NCBI RefSeq assembly: GCF_014646115.1
Contig: NZ_BMMV01000004.1
Span: 186,001 to 250,000 of the forward strand
Reading direction: 5' to 3'
DNA length: 64,000 bases
Source: Streptomyces camponoticapitis
Lineage (GTDB): Bacteria; Actinomycetota; Actinomycetes; Streptomycetales; Streptomycetaceae
Part shown: one piece after another, positions 33,509-42,637 of the stretch
Layout of the letters: each line of letters begins with the position of its first letter
Position numbering within the stretch: the stretch's first letter is position 1
Program-made: the position numbers and the translations under genes
The notes under the pieces: model-generated
Told to the model about the DNA's origin: nothing
Databases searched by the model: none
What the model saw: only the letters and a program-made list of their open reading frames with translations

Positions 33509-35643
33509 TACGCGCCGTCCCCCCTGCCGTCTCCCGTGCCGTCCCCCGGGCCGTCGAAGTGCCCCGCGCCCGCGTCTTCTCGGCTTCCCCCGTCTTCTCC
33601 GCTTTCCGTGCCGGCCAGCCGGCCGACCGCTGACGCGAGCCGGTTCACCTGGCTCTCCGCCTCCGCCAACGGGCGCTGTTCCTCGGCCAGTTCGGCCAGC
33701 CGGAGCGCCCCTTCCGCCTCGGTGCGCACGAGAGTGTTGCGCAGCCGGGGCAGCGTGTCGTCGATGCGCTGCCGCTCCCGTGTGATCCGGCTGTCCATGT
33801 CCGCGCCGATCTCACTGCGGAACTCCGCCATCGTCCGCTCCACCACCGCCCCGATCCGATGCGCCTGCGTGCTCCTGGCGTCCTGGAGCGCCACGGCGAG
33901 TTCCCGCCGCCTCGCCGCCATCACCTCGGGCGAGACCTCCTCGGTGACCACCTCCTCCCACTCGGAGGCGGGGCGCACCTGCCTCCTGCTGGTGAAGGTC
34001 TCGGTCCGGGGCGCCGAGAAGAAGTCCATGGTGGCCTCGGCCGCCCGCTGGAAACCCTTGCCCAGAAACCGGCCGATCCCTGTGGCGATCGCCTGCTTGC
34101 GCGGGCTGCGGGGGAGCGTGACGGTCTCCGTCACCGTCTCGTACTCCGCCTCCGTACGGTGGATCACCCGACGGGTCGGCCGGTGCAGCCTTCCGAAGGC
34201 GCCGAGATCCACCACCGGTGGCGACGGAAGGCCGCGCAGGGCGCTGCCGGTCAGTTCGAGCCCGATCCGCTCGGCGATGTCGCGCTGGGTCCGGGCCGCC
34301 TGCCCGGCGCCCCACGTGCTCACCGCGCTCAGTGCCACCCCGAGATCGCTGTTGACCCGGTCGGCGAGCTGGTCCGGTTCCTGGAGATAGCGGTCCACCT
34401 GAAGGTATTCCTGCTCGGCCCGCTGCCACACGGTGTCGAACTCGGCTGCCCCGCGCTCGCCCAACTTCCGCTCCAGCAGGGCGAGTTCGGTCTCCAGCTC
34501 GGCACGCCAGGAGGCCGCGCCGTCCGCCAGTTCCGCCAGCCGCGCGGACTCCCGTTCCATCTCCCGCTCCAGGCTCTCGACCCGGGCGCGGCCGGTCTCC
34601 CGCTGCGCCTGTTCCTCCGCCCGCAGCGGTGAGAGAAGCACATGGACGGCCGACTCCAGCTCGGACAGTGCCCCGCCGAGCAGTACCTTGGCCCGGTGAC
34701 GGGCCAGCCGGGACCACACCGCGGCCTCCAGCCGGGCGAAGCCCGAACGGTGGAGCAGGTCCCTGTTCCCCGTCACCAGGCCGGTGATCTTCGCGGTGCT
34801 CGAAATCGGCAGGACCTCGATGGCGGCCACCGGCTTCCCGGTCACCTCGGCGATCCGGGCCCGCACACCCGCCAGGAAGTCGTCCACGTCGGGGACCAGA
34901 TCGATATGGGTGAGGGCGAACATCATCGCGTCCGGGCGGTCGGCCGCCCCGACCGCGTGCGCGGCCTGTGCGAGGAAACCGACCTCGCTGTCGGACAGCG
35001 GCTCCTGTGCCGACGACACGAACAGCACCGCGTCCGCCGTGGGCAGATACTGCTGGGTCGCCAGCGTGTGGTCGTGGTACACCCCGCCCACCCCCGGCGT
35101 GTCGACCAGGACCAGCCCGGACGCGAGCCGGGGGTCCGGGAGTTCGATTTCCAGGAGCAGCGCCCGCTCGGCGTCCGGATGGGTGGTGCCCTGGGCCGCG
35201 TACGACCCGATCTGCGCCCGCTCGATCCTTCGGCGCTCGGGTGGCGCGGGCGCGGCGGGCGGCGCGGTCTGCCCCGCCGCCGGGCGGTTTCCCGGTCCGC
35301 CGTCCAGGCCGCTCCCGCTTGCCTCCGCCCCCGCTTCATTACCGGCGAGGGTCACATGAATACGTTCCTGGTCCCCGTACGCGACCGTGGTGACCAGCCG
35401 GGTGGTGAAGAACATGTCGACGGGCAGCAGGTTCGGCTGCTCCAGGAGCGCGTTGAGCAGACTCGACTTGCCTCGCTTGAACTCACCGCACACCACGACC
35501 GACAGGCGCCCCGACGCGAGGCGTTCGCGCGCTCCGTAGAGCCGGTCCGTGGTCTCGCCCGCCGTGCCGCGCTCCTCGGCGGCCTCGGTGATCCTCGCCA
35601 GCAGGGAGAGGATCACCTGCCGCAGAACGTCGTACTCAGCCAT
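33508..35643 (-). CDS. Dynamin-like GTPase 2 (GEFKRGKSS type)
   Basis: This 711-residue dynamin-like protein has G1 GEFKRGKSS (53-61), G3 DTPGVGG and G4 THIDLV. Long helical stretches rich in Glu/Arg follow (about 350-440 and 600-700), as expected for a dynamin stalk. A Gly/Ala/Pro insert rich in low-complexity sequence interrupts the GTPase domain near residues 105-135. It pairs by type with the protein at 37267-39348. It overlaps the genes on both sides (8 nt upstream, 3 nt downstream), so the operon is tightly coupled. Confidence 0.87.
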   Translation of the reverse strand: MAEYDVLRQVILSLLARITEAAEERGTAGETTDRLYGARERLASGRLSVVVCGEFKRGKSSLLNALLEQPNLLPVDMFFTTRLVTTVAYGDQERIHVTLAGNEAGAEASGSGLDGGPGNRPAAGQTAPPAAPAPPERRRIERAQIGSYAAQGTTHPDAERALLLEIELPDPRLASGLVLVDTPGVGGVYHDHTLATQQYLPTADAVLFVSSAQEPLSDSEVGFLAQAAHAVGAADRPDAMMFALTHIDLVPDVDDFLAGVRARIAEVTGKPVAAIEVLPISSTAKITGLVTGNRDLLHRSGFARLEAAVWSRLARHRAKVLLGGALSELESAVHVLLSPLRAEEQAQRETGRARVESLEREMERESARLAELADGAASWRAELETELALLERKLGERGAAEFDTVWQRAEQEYLQVDRYLQEPDQLADRVNSDLGVALSAVSTWGAGQAARTQRDIAERIGLELTGSALRGLPSPPVVDLGAFGRLHRPTRRVIHRTEAEYETVTETVTLPRSPRKQAIATGIGRFLGKGFQRAAEATMDFFSAPRTETFTSRRQVRPASEWEEVVTEEVSPEVMAARRRELAVALQDARSTQAHRIGAVVERTMAEFRSEIGADMDSRITRERQRIDDTLPRLRNTLVRTEAEGALRLAELAEEQRPLAEAESQVNRLASAVGRLAGTESGEDGGSREDAGAGHFDGPGDGTGDGRGDGA

Positions 35644-37267
35644 GCCCGGCCCCTATCCCTTCCTCGGACGCGTCGAGCGCCTCCGAGACCCCTGATGCCT
35701 CAACCGATGCCTCAACCGATGGCTCCACCGCTTCCGACGTCCCGGACGCCGTGACGCGGTGCAGCAGCAACTCGTACGAACGGCGGATCACCCGGACCGC
35801 GCCCCGCGAGGCGCCACTGTGCTCGCCGAGGGCGTCCGCCCGCGCCCAGCGGCCGACACCGGCCCCGGCCCCCTCCGCCAGCGCCCCGGCGCCCGTGCCC
35901 TCCGGCAGCCCGAGCCGCGCCGCCGGTGAGGTTCCGTGCTCGCCGGTGACCCTCAGCAGCTCCTCGGTCTCCCGTGCGCCGAGGGTCAGCCGGCCGGCGT
36001 AGTGGTCGCGCAGAACGGCGAGTTCCAGGAAGGCGTGTTCGCGGAACTCCAGCGCGGTCAGGTCCGACAGGGCCGGTCGCAGGCCGGCCGGCAGGCGGCC
36101 TGTGAGCGAACGGGCCTGCTGGACTACGCGGTTGACCTTGATGACCTCCGCCCGGTTGCCGAAGTGGTCCAGCAGCAACCGCCGGAAGTCCTGGACACCA
36201 CTGCGCTCCAGCAGCTCCGCGCGCAGCGCCCCGATGTCCTCGGCGTCCTCGCGGACCAGACAGCAGGCGGTCACGATCCCGTACGCACCGAACCGGGCCA
36301 GCAGGCCGGCCCTGCGCGCGGCCGGCACGGGTACGTCCGGGAGCTCCCGGCCCGCGAAGTGGGGGCCCCGGCGCACGTGCCTGGCCAGGGCGTCCTGGTC
36401 CAGCCGGGAGAGTGTCACCAGATCCGCGTGGTCCTCCTCGGTGAAGGTGCTCGCCGCCGAGCCCAGCAGCCCGGCCACCGGCCGGAGTTCGAACAGCAGA
36501 CGACGCGCCCCCGCCGACTCCATCAGGAACTCCGCGACCCGTCGCCCTTCCGCGAGGGGGTCCGGGGCAAGGGGCCAGTAGTGCTCCACCTTGGTGAGCG
36601 CTCCGACCGTGGTGACCGGTCCCGCCGTGTCGAATCCGGTGCCCGCGAAGTCCCCCAGCAGCGCGGCGAACTCGCCGGACAGCCCCCGGTCGAAGACCGC
36701 GACGAGCGCGTCGGCCCGGGCGGCGTGGCGGACCGAGGCCGCGTGGACCTCGTCGCCCGAACGGCCGAGCCAGCGGAGGGCGTTGGCGGAGTCCTCGCCG
36801 TAGGTCGAATCCAGCCCCGGGGTGTCGATCAGATCGTGCGCCAGCAGCTGAGGACTGGGGTGACCGATCTCCAGATGGTCGATGCGCCGAAGCAGCGCCT
36901 GGAGTTCCGGGTCCCGAGCCCGTGCCCGTACGGCCAGTCGCTCCATTTCCTCCAGCGGGTACGCGGCGGGGGGCGCGCCGTCCTTGTGGTGCACGATCAG
37001 CCCCGCCGGGTCCGCGTGCCGGAACCGGCAGACGTTGAAGGTGAGTTCGAGCGCGTGGGTGGGGGCGGGTGCCGCGCCGAGAAGGGCGTTGACGAGCGTG
37101 GACTTTCCGGAGCTGATCCGTCCGACGAGCGCGATACGCATCCGTGCCTTGAGCCGGTCCCTGCTCTCGGCCAGCAGCCGGCGCACGTCCGCCACGGGCT
37201 CACCGTCCGCGGCGGAGAGTGCGGCGTCCGCCCGGTCGAAGGCCGCGTACACCCGACCCGGATCCAT
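35636..37267 (-). CDS. Dynamin-like GTPase 3 (GRISSGKST type)
   Basis: This 543-residue GTPase has G1 GRISSGKST (49-57), G3 DTPGLDSTYGEDS and G4-like TKVEHYW. It is the paralogue of the 523-residue protein at 31937-33508. The C-terminus carries an extra Val/Glu/Ala/Ser repeat tract (SVEASVEASG). The start at 37267 sits on the stop of the upstream dynamin gene. The repeated gene order, large then small GTPase, suggests a tandem duplication of a two-gene unit. Confidence 0.87.
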   Translation of the reverse strand: MDPGRVYAAFDRADAALSAADGEPVADVRRLLAESRDRLKARMRIALVGRISSGKSTLVNALLGAAPAPTHALELTFNVCRFRHADPAGLIVHHKDGAPPAAYPLEEMERLAVRARARDPELQALLRRIDHLEIGHPSPQLLAHDLIDTPGLDSTYGEDSANALRWLGRSGDEVHAASVRHAARADALVAVFDRGLSGEFAALLGDFAGTGFDTAGPVTTVGALTKVEHYWPLAPDPLAEGRRVAEFLMESAGARRLLFELRPVAGLLGSAASTFTEEDHADLVTLSRLDQDALARHVRRGPHFAGRELPDVPVPAARRAGLLARFGAYGIVTACCLVREDAEDIGALRAELLERSGVQDFRRLLLDHFGNRAEVIKVNRVVQQARSLTGRLPAGLRPALSDLTALEFREHAFLELAVLRDHYAGRLTLGARETEELLRVTGEHGTSPAARLGLPEGTGAGALAEGAGAGVGRWARADALGEHSGASRGAVRVIRRSYELLLHRVTASGTSEAVEPSVEASVEASGVSEALDASEEGIGAGHG

Positions 37268-39348
37268 CAGCTTCCGGCCTCCTCGCCGGCGTCCCCGTTA
37301 CCGTCTCCGCCGCCCGGGTGCTCGTCCCGGTCCTCGCGGTCCGCGCCCGGACGGGCGGCCTCGGCGCCGATGTCCTGGAGCCGGTTCAGGGTCCGCTGGA
37401 GCGGGACCCGCTCGTTCTGGAGGCGCTGGACGCGCTGCTCAGCGTCCTGCTCCTGCGCCTCGTACGTCTCCCGGATACGCGCCAGGGACGCGTTCACACT
37501 CTCCCGTTCCTGCGTGATCCGGCTCTCCAGTTCGGTCACCACGGCGGTCGACATCTCCGCGACGAGCGCGTCGACGGACGCCCGCAGGTGCGTCTCCTGT
37601 GACTTCCGCAGGGGGGTCAGCGTCTCCTTCAGGCTCCCGCGTTCGGCTTCCCGCTCCTGCTTCGCGGCCTCGTCGGCGGAGTGTCTGTGCCCCACGCCCG
37701 CGCCGAACAGCGCGCCGACGATCGACCCGGCCCAGGCGCCGAACTGGGCGCCCACGGCCGTACCCGCGCCGGGCAGGAACAGCGTCCCGAGGAGCGCGCC
37801 CACACCGGCCCCGGTGCCCGCCCCCACGACACCCCCGGCGCCCGCGACGACCGTCACCTCCCGGACCCGCCGCCCCAGGGAGTGGGGCCGCTCGTCCTGG
37901 CCGACCCCGGTCCTGACATCGACCGGCGGCACCGGCGGGTCCGGGAGCCGTGTGAACCGGGGGCTGCCGAGCGACAGACCGCTGCTCAGGGTGAACTCGC
38001 CCAGAATGCGGGCGGCCTCCCGGCCCGCGGTCTCGTTCAACGTGGCCACCAGCCCCGCCGCGTCCAGGCTGATCTGGCGGACCAACGCGTCGGGGTTCTT
38101 CAGATACTCCTTCTTGTAGAGGTAGTCGGCGTACGCGGTGAGCCATATCTGGTCGAGACCGGCGGAGGCCTGGCCGCGGAGATCCGTGCGGACGGTGGTC
38201 ATCGCGGCCGTCAGTTCCGACCTCCAGAGCGAGTTCGACTTCCCCAGCTGTTCCAACCTGCCCTGACGGACGAGGTAATCGTCCCGGAGCTTTCCCAACT
38301 CGGCCTTCGTGGCGCGCCGTTGGGAATCGATGGCCGCGTCGACAGGGTCGATCAACGCCTGCGTACCGCTTCCGAGTGCGGTGAGCGCGTCCCCGAGCAG
38401 CACTTTGGTACGGCGCCGGTTCAGCGCGGCCCACAAGGCGGCTTCCAGAGCGGCGAAGTTGCTCAGCTCCCAGTCCGCCGTGTCGCCGTCCGCCAGGTGG
38501 TCGAGTCGGGCCTGGGCGGAGACCGGGACGATGGTCAGCTCTCCGGCGGGACGGCCGGTTGCTTTCACGACCTTGTCGGTCAGTGCGGCCAGGACCTGGT
38601 CGTACGAGCCCACCAGGTCTGTCTTCGTCAGGACGAATATCTGGGCGTCCGTGTCGTCGTCGACCTTCGCCGCGTCGCTCGCGGTCCTGATGAAGTCGGA
38701 CTCGTGCCGGGTCAGTGGCTGAGTGGCGTCGGCCACGAACAACAGCGCGTCGGCCTGCGGCAGGAACGCGAGGGCCACCGCTGTGTGCTCCTCGTACATA
38801 CCGCCGACGCCCGGTGTGTCGACCCACCGGATCCCCGCCTCCAGGCGGGGGTTGGGTGTCCGGATCTCCAGATGGAGGGCCCGCCGGGCGTTGTGCGGGT
38901 TGTTCGCCTCGGTGACGTAGTCCTTGATCTCCGACCGGCTGATGATCCTGCGTACGGTACGTGGCTCCGCCCGGCCGCCGGGATCCCCGCTCAGGCCGTC
39001 CCCGCCGGGCCCCTCCGGGGCGACCGCCGGCTCGTCTTCCGGTTCTTCGACCTCCAGGACGACGGCGATCTCCTCCGTGACCCCGTACTCCACGGTGGTG
39101 ACCAGACGCGTGGTCAGCACCGTGTCCGTCGGCAGCAGGCCGGGCTCCCCGAGGAGAGCGTTCAGCAGCGTGGACTTGCCCCGCTTGAACTCGCCGCAGA
39201 CCGCGACGGTGAGGCGTCCCTCGCTCAGCCGCCGCCGGGCCGCGTCGAGCCGTGCTGCGGTATGTGCCGCACCGGTGGCCTCGGCGGTGGCGGTGACCGT
39301 GTCGAAGAGGGCGAGAAGTTCGGAGCGGAGCGATTGGTAACGGCTCAT
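37267..39348 (-). CDS. Dynamin-like GTPase 4 with glycine-rich membrane segment
   Basis: This 693-residue GTPase has G1 GEFKRGKST (52-60), G3 DTPGVGGMYEE and G4 TKTDLVG, then a helical stalk. Around residues 497-555 there is a glycine-zipper-like hydrophobic stretch (VVGAGTGAGVGALLGTLFLP and AWAGSIVGALFGAGVG) that could insert in the membrane, like a dynamin paddle. A coiled-coil-like C-terminus follows. The ATG at 39348 is the start of homology. The first dynamin gene of the operon, it lies 32 nt after the PycTM-like gene. Confidence 0.87.
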   Translation of the reverse strand: MSRYQSLRSELLALFDTVTATAEATGAAHTAARLDAARRRLSEGRLTVAVCGEFKRGKSTLLNALLGEPGLLPTDTVLTTRLVTTVEYGVTEEIAVVLEVEEPEDEPAVAPEGPGGDGLSGDPGGRAEPRTVRRIISRSEIKDYVTEANNPHNARRALHLEIRTPNPRLEAGIRWVDTPGVGGMYEEHTAVALAFLPQADALLFVADATQPLTRHESDFIRTASDAAKVDDDTDAQIFVLTKTDLVGSYDQVLAALTDKVVKATGRPAGELTIVPVSAQARLDHLADGDTADWELSNFAALEAALWAALNRRRTKVLLGDALTALGSGTQALIDPVDAAIDSQRRATKAELGKLRDDYLVRQGRLEQLGKSNSLWRSELTAAMTTVRTDLRGQASAGLDQIWLTAYADYLYKKEYLKNPDALVRQISLDAAGLVATLNETAGREAARILGEFTLSSGLSLGSPRFTRLPDPPVPPVDVRTGVGQDERPHSLGRRVREVTVVAGAGGVVGAGTGAGVGALLGTLFLPGAGTAVGAQFGAWAGSIVGALFGAGVGHRHSADEAAKQEREAERGSLKETLTPLRKSQETHLRASVDALVAEMSTAVVTELESRITQERESVNASLARIRETYEAQEQDAEQRVQRLQNERVPLQRTLNRLQDIGAEAARPGADREDRDEHPGGGDGNGDAGEEAGS

Positions 39349-39380
39349 GACGGATGTCCCCCATCCTCCGGAGCGGGCGT

Positions 39381-39989
39381 TCAGGCGAGGAGCAGCACCA
39401 GGACGACGAGTGCCACCGCGAAGGCGGCCAGCGCCAGGGACACCTGTACGAGCAGGTGTTTGCGCCACGCGACCTGGCTCATGACGACGAGCTGACGGCT
39501 CAGCATCGGGAGCAGGTCCTCCTGCCCCAGGGCGGCCCGGAGCCGCACCGGATCCCAGTGCCGCACGTGCCCGAAGTAGACGAAGTTGTCGGGGGCGGCC
39601 GCCCGCGCCGCCCGCGTCCGCAGCCGTGGCTGGATGGCGACGATGGCGCACAGCGCGCCGATCAACAGGGCCACCAGCGCGATCAGCACCATGGAGCTCA
39701 GGGCGCCGTCCACCCGGCGGCCCGCGAAGGAACCGTCCTTGGCCAGCGACGCCAGGCCGGCCGCCGAGGCGGCCTCCAGGGTCAGGGCGAAGCTCGCCTT
39801 GTTGTCGACCCGGGCCGTCCAGTCGCCGAGCGCCTGATGAATACGCCAGGCGTTCTCGCGGGCTTCGGCGGCCGTCGGCGGCTGCGCGGGCGGCGGCGCC
39901 GGTGCGGGGGTGGGTGAAGGCGGCGCATGGGGTGGAGGTGACGGGTCGTCCGGTGACGGCGATAAAGGTAAGGGTTCGTTTCGAGCCAT
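39381..39989 (-). CDS. PycTM-like (DUF5706, Pycsar effector-type) membrane protein
   Basis: This 202-residue protein has a Pro-rich N-terminus (1-40), an amphipathic helix with DNKASFALTLEAASAAG (62-78), a transmembrane helix (97-118), and a cytoplasmic segment NFVYFGHVRHWDPVRLRAAL. A final transmembrane helix covers 179-201. The D-x-KAS helix, the N-x-x-YFG-x-[IV] motif and the QLVVMSQVAWRKHLL helix match the Pycsar effector PycTM domain (DUF5706). In Pycsar, a cyclic pyrimidine nucleotide triggers this protein to damage the membrane. It is first in the dynamin operon. The GGGAG before the ATG at 39989 sets the start. Confidence 0.75.
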   Translation of the reverse strand: MARNEPLPLSPSPDDPSPPPHAPPSPTPAPAPPPAQPPTAAEARENAWRIHQALGDWTARVDNKASFALTLEAASAAGLASLAKDGSFAGRRVDGALSSMVLIALVALLIGALCAIVAIQPRLRTRAARAAAPDNFVYFGHVRHWDPVRLRAALGQEDLLPMLSRQLVVMSQVAWRKHLLVQVSLALAAFAVALVVLVLLLA

Positions 39990-40138
39990 GTGTCGTCTCC
40001 CCCGATGCACCGTTCAGCTCTGCTCACATACCCAATCACTTCCGGGCACAAGCCACCGGCGAATCCGCGGAATTCGGTACGACCGTACGACCGCACGACG
40101 GGGGACGCGTGTGTGTGACGAGCCCCGGACACGCGACA

Positions 40139-40165
40139 GCGGGCCGCGCCAAGGGCGCGGCCCGC
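40139..40165 (-). terminator. Strong hairpin after the S1 protease gene
   Basis: GCGGGCCGCGCC (40139-40150) pairs perfectly with 40154-40165 through a 3-nt loop. It lies between the protease stop (40255) and the PycTM/dynamin operon start (39989) and would insulate the two leftward units. Confidence 0.75.
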
Positions 40166-40254
40166 CGGGGACATGGGTCCCTGCGTCCCTCGGAGCTTCA
40201 GAGGATCGTCACCCTCGAAGTTCCCGGACGCATCGGAGACTGATTTCAGCTGCC

Positions 40255-41148
40255 TCAGATGATCGACACACCGTAGACACTGAGGGCCTCGGTGACCGGC
40301 TGGTAGAACGTGGTGCCGCCGGAGGAGCAGTTGCCGCTGCCGCCGGAGGTCAGGCCGTGCGCCGTGGAACCGGAGAAGAGCGCGCCGCCGCTGTCGCCGG
40401 GCTCGGCGCAGACGTTGGTCTGGATGAGACCGGAGACTATGCCGTCGGGGCCGTAGTTCACGGTCGCGTTGAGGCCCGTGACCGTGCCGCTGTGCACGCC
40501 GGTCGTGCTGCCGCTGCGGGTGACACCCTGACCGACGGCCGGGTCGGCCGCGCCGTCGATCTCCTGGTAGCTGCCGTTGTACAGGTAGACCCTGCCGTCG
40601 GCCGCCGCCGGGTTCGAGTGCTGGATGATCCCGTAGTCGTTGCCCGGGAAGCTGGAACCGGCGGTCGAGCCGATCGACCAGCTGCTGCCGATGTTGGTGC
40701 AGTGACCGGCGGTCAGCGCGAAGTTGGTGCTGCCGTTGGTGACGTTGAAGCCGAGCGAGCAGCGGGCGCCGCCGGTGGTGATGGCCTCGCCGCCGGCGAT
40801 CAGCTTGCTGAACTTGCCGGGGGTGCGCTTGATCGTCACACCGGCGTCGGTGTCGGCGAGAGCCGACTTGACCTCGGCCAGCTCGGCGGCCGAGACGGAG
40901 GTGTCGGCGGTGACGACGATCTTGCCGCTGGCCTGGTCGGTGTACCAGGCGGTACCGGCCACGTCCGCGCCGCGGACGGCGGAGCTGGCGTCGGCGAGCT
41001 CGGCGGCCGTCACCTTGGCCTCGGGGGCCGGGGCGGCGACCGCGGACGGTGCCGCGAGCGCGACGGCGGTCACCAGACCGGACGTCACGGCGAGCATGCG
41101 AGCGCGTCTGGACACGCCGTTGAGGGGGGAGAAGCGCTTGAAGGTCAC
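40255..41148 (-). CDS. Streptogrisin-like secreted S1 serine protease
   Basis: This 297-residue preproprotease has a signal peptide (about 1-38), an alpha-lytic-type propeptide (about 40-116) and a mature S1E protease of about 181 residues beginning near IAGGEAI. The triad is His149 (LTAGHC), Asp171 (NDYGII) and Ser253 (EPGDSGG). Two disulfides are expected from Cys130/150 and Cys247/274. It resembles S. griseus protease A/B in length and domain plan. The GTG at 41148 follows GGAGG with good spacing. It acts outside the cell on proteins. Confidence 0.93.
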   Translation of the reverse strand: MTFKRFSPLNGVSRRARMLAVTSGLVTAVALAAPSAVAAPAPEAKVTAAELADASSAVRGADVAGTAWYTDQASGKIVVTADTSVSAAELAEVKSALADTDAGVTIKRTPGKFSKLIAGGEAITTGGARCSLGFNVTNGSTNFALTAGHCTNIGSSWSIGSTAGSSFPGNDYGIIQHSNPAAADGRVYLYNGSYQEIDGAADPAVGQGVTRSGSTTGVHSGTVTGLNATVNYGPDGIVSGLIQTNVCAEPGDSGGALFSGSTAHGLTSGGSGNCSSGGTTFYQPVTEALSVYGVSII

Positions 41149-42106
41149 GAAATCCTCCATCGGTGGGGGGGGAAAGCACGGCCCCGTGGGGTGTGGGCCG
41201 TTGTTCGTGCGCCGGTCCCCGGCCGGTCGGTGCCGGCCGTGGACCTGTCGATCCGCACGGAAGAAATCGTTGACGGGGTCAGCTTCGTACACAAGGCCGA
41301 CTTCCGGACCCCGGCCGTCCGCGCCGTGGAAGCCCGTGCCCGCCCCCGCCGCCGGGCCGGCCGCCACCGCTTCGCGCGCACTCGTCCGACGGTTTGCTGC
41401 AAAGCGGCCGGGTGCGGTGACGTGGCATGGGAATCGGGTCGAAAATGCCTGCGGGACAACGGGTTTGAGCCTGTATACGGAGAGGCTGCGGCGGGTCACG
41501 TCACGAACACACACGGTTTGCACGGCGGTTCGGGACCCGGTACGAGTGCGTGTACTGCCGTGCCCACGGCCTGGCCGGTGGCGGCGGACCGGGCGCCGCC
41601 GCTGTTGCCGGGGCGGCGTTATGGGGCGTACGAGCGAAATCCGCGCGCCCGCTCGATGGCCGAATATCTTTGTACGGAGGCGAGTTGGCCTCATCTTATC
41701 CGTCCACATTCGGCCAGCGCTCAGCCCTTGTGGGGCGGCCCGCCATGTGCTGGACCGTCAGAAGCCCCCGTGGGGCCGGTACCGGCACCGTGATGCCTGC
41801 CCAGCGGGATCACCGGCGGTGTACCGCTCATCGGGTCGGTCGTGATCCGGCAGCGCAGCCCGAACACAGGGCCCGGTCGGCAGGGCGTCACACAACTCGG
41901 CGTCGGTGGCGTCGGGTCGCGCGGGCCGCAGATCGTCGCGGAGGGTCCCGGCGAAGACGCGTCGGCCTCCACCACTTGCCGCTCCTTGACCATGTCGGCG
42001 ACCGCTTTGACCACATGGTCGAACGACGGCAAGGCCAACCTTCGTACTTTCTGCTGGTGTGAGCGGATCAGGCATGGACACCGCCCGCGGGGAAACCCGG
42101 AGGAGC
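41149..42106. other. Long intergenic region upstream of the S1 protease and DUF6328 genes
   Basis: About 960 nt without an intact gene. The left part presumably holds the protease promoter. The right part contains a decayed ABC-exporter fragment (41845-41961). A locally AT-richer patch near 41640-41710 was seen, but no convincing ORF. A GGAGGA site at 42100 serves the next gene. Confidence 0.5.
41845..41961 (-). pseudogene. Remnant of an ABC exporter ATPase domain
   Basis: The minus strand reads RVFAGTLRDDLRPARPDATD followed by AELCDAL. This is very close to the conserved F-x-GTLR-[DE]-NLRLA-x-PDATD-x-EL stretch after the Q-loop of MsbA/CydC-type exporters. No Walker motifs, membrane domain or signature remain in frame around it, so it is a short decayed fragment. 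It may be the residue of a deleted exporter gene. Confidence 0.4.
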
Positions 42107-42610
42107 ATGACGAGTGACATGAGCAGACCAGGCGACGACGGCCCCGCCGGGCGTGACGAATCGCCGAAGGAGCGCGCCGACCGGCGCTGGGCGGAACTGC
42201 TCCAGGAACTACGTGTGGCACAGACCGGGATACAGCTCCTCTTCGGGTTCCTGCTCACCGTCGTCTTCCAGACGCGCTTCACCAAGCTGTCGGACACCGA
42301 CACCAACATCTACGTGGCGACGGTCGTGCTCGGCGCCGTCACCACGGGCGCGCTCATCGCACCGGTGTCCTTCCACCGGATGGTCACGGGGCGGCAGTTG
42401 AAGCCCGAGGCGGTCGAATGGGCGTCCCGGCTCACCGTCCTGGGGCTGGTCCTCCTGCTGTGCACCATGGCCTCGGCGCTGCTGCTGATACTGCGCGTGG
42501 CGCTGCACAACGCCGTGGCGCTGTGGATCGTGGCGGGACTCGTCGTGTGGTTCGTACTCTGCTGGTTCGTCCTGCCGGCCTGGGCCCTGCACAGCGACAA
42601 CAGGCGCTGA
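42107..42610 (+). CDS. DUF6328 family membrane protein
   Basis: This 167-residue protein has a charged N-terminus including RADRRWAELLQELRVAQTGI and four hydrophobic segments, arranged as in the DUF6328 family common in actinobacteria. These are LLFGFLLTVVFQ, IYVATVVLGAVTTGALIAPV, LTVLGLVLLLCTMASALLLI and VALWIVAGLVVWFVLCWFVL. Function is unknown. The ATG at 42107 has GGAGGA 6 nt upstream; earlier ATG/GTG codons at 42074 and 42059 lack a site. Confidence 0.8.
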   Translation: MTSDMSRPGDDGPAGRDESPKERADRRWAELLQELRVAQTGIQLLFGFLLTVVFQTRFTKLSDTDTNIYVATVVLGAVTTGALIAPVSFHRMVTGRQLKPEAVEWASRLTVLGLVLLLCTMASALLLILRVALHNAVALWIVAGLVVWFVLCWFVLPAWALHSDNRR

Positions 42611-42637
42611 CGCCCGGACCCGAAGCCAGGGGGCGGA

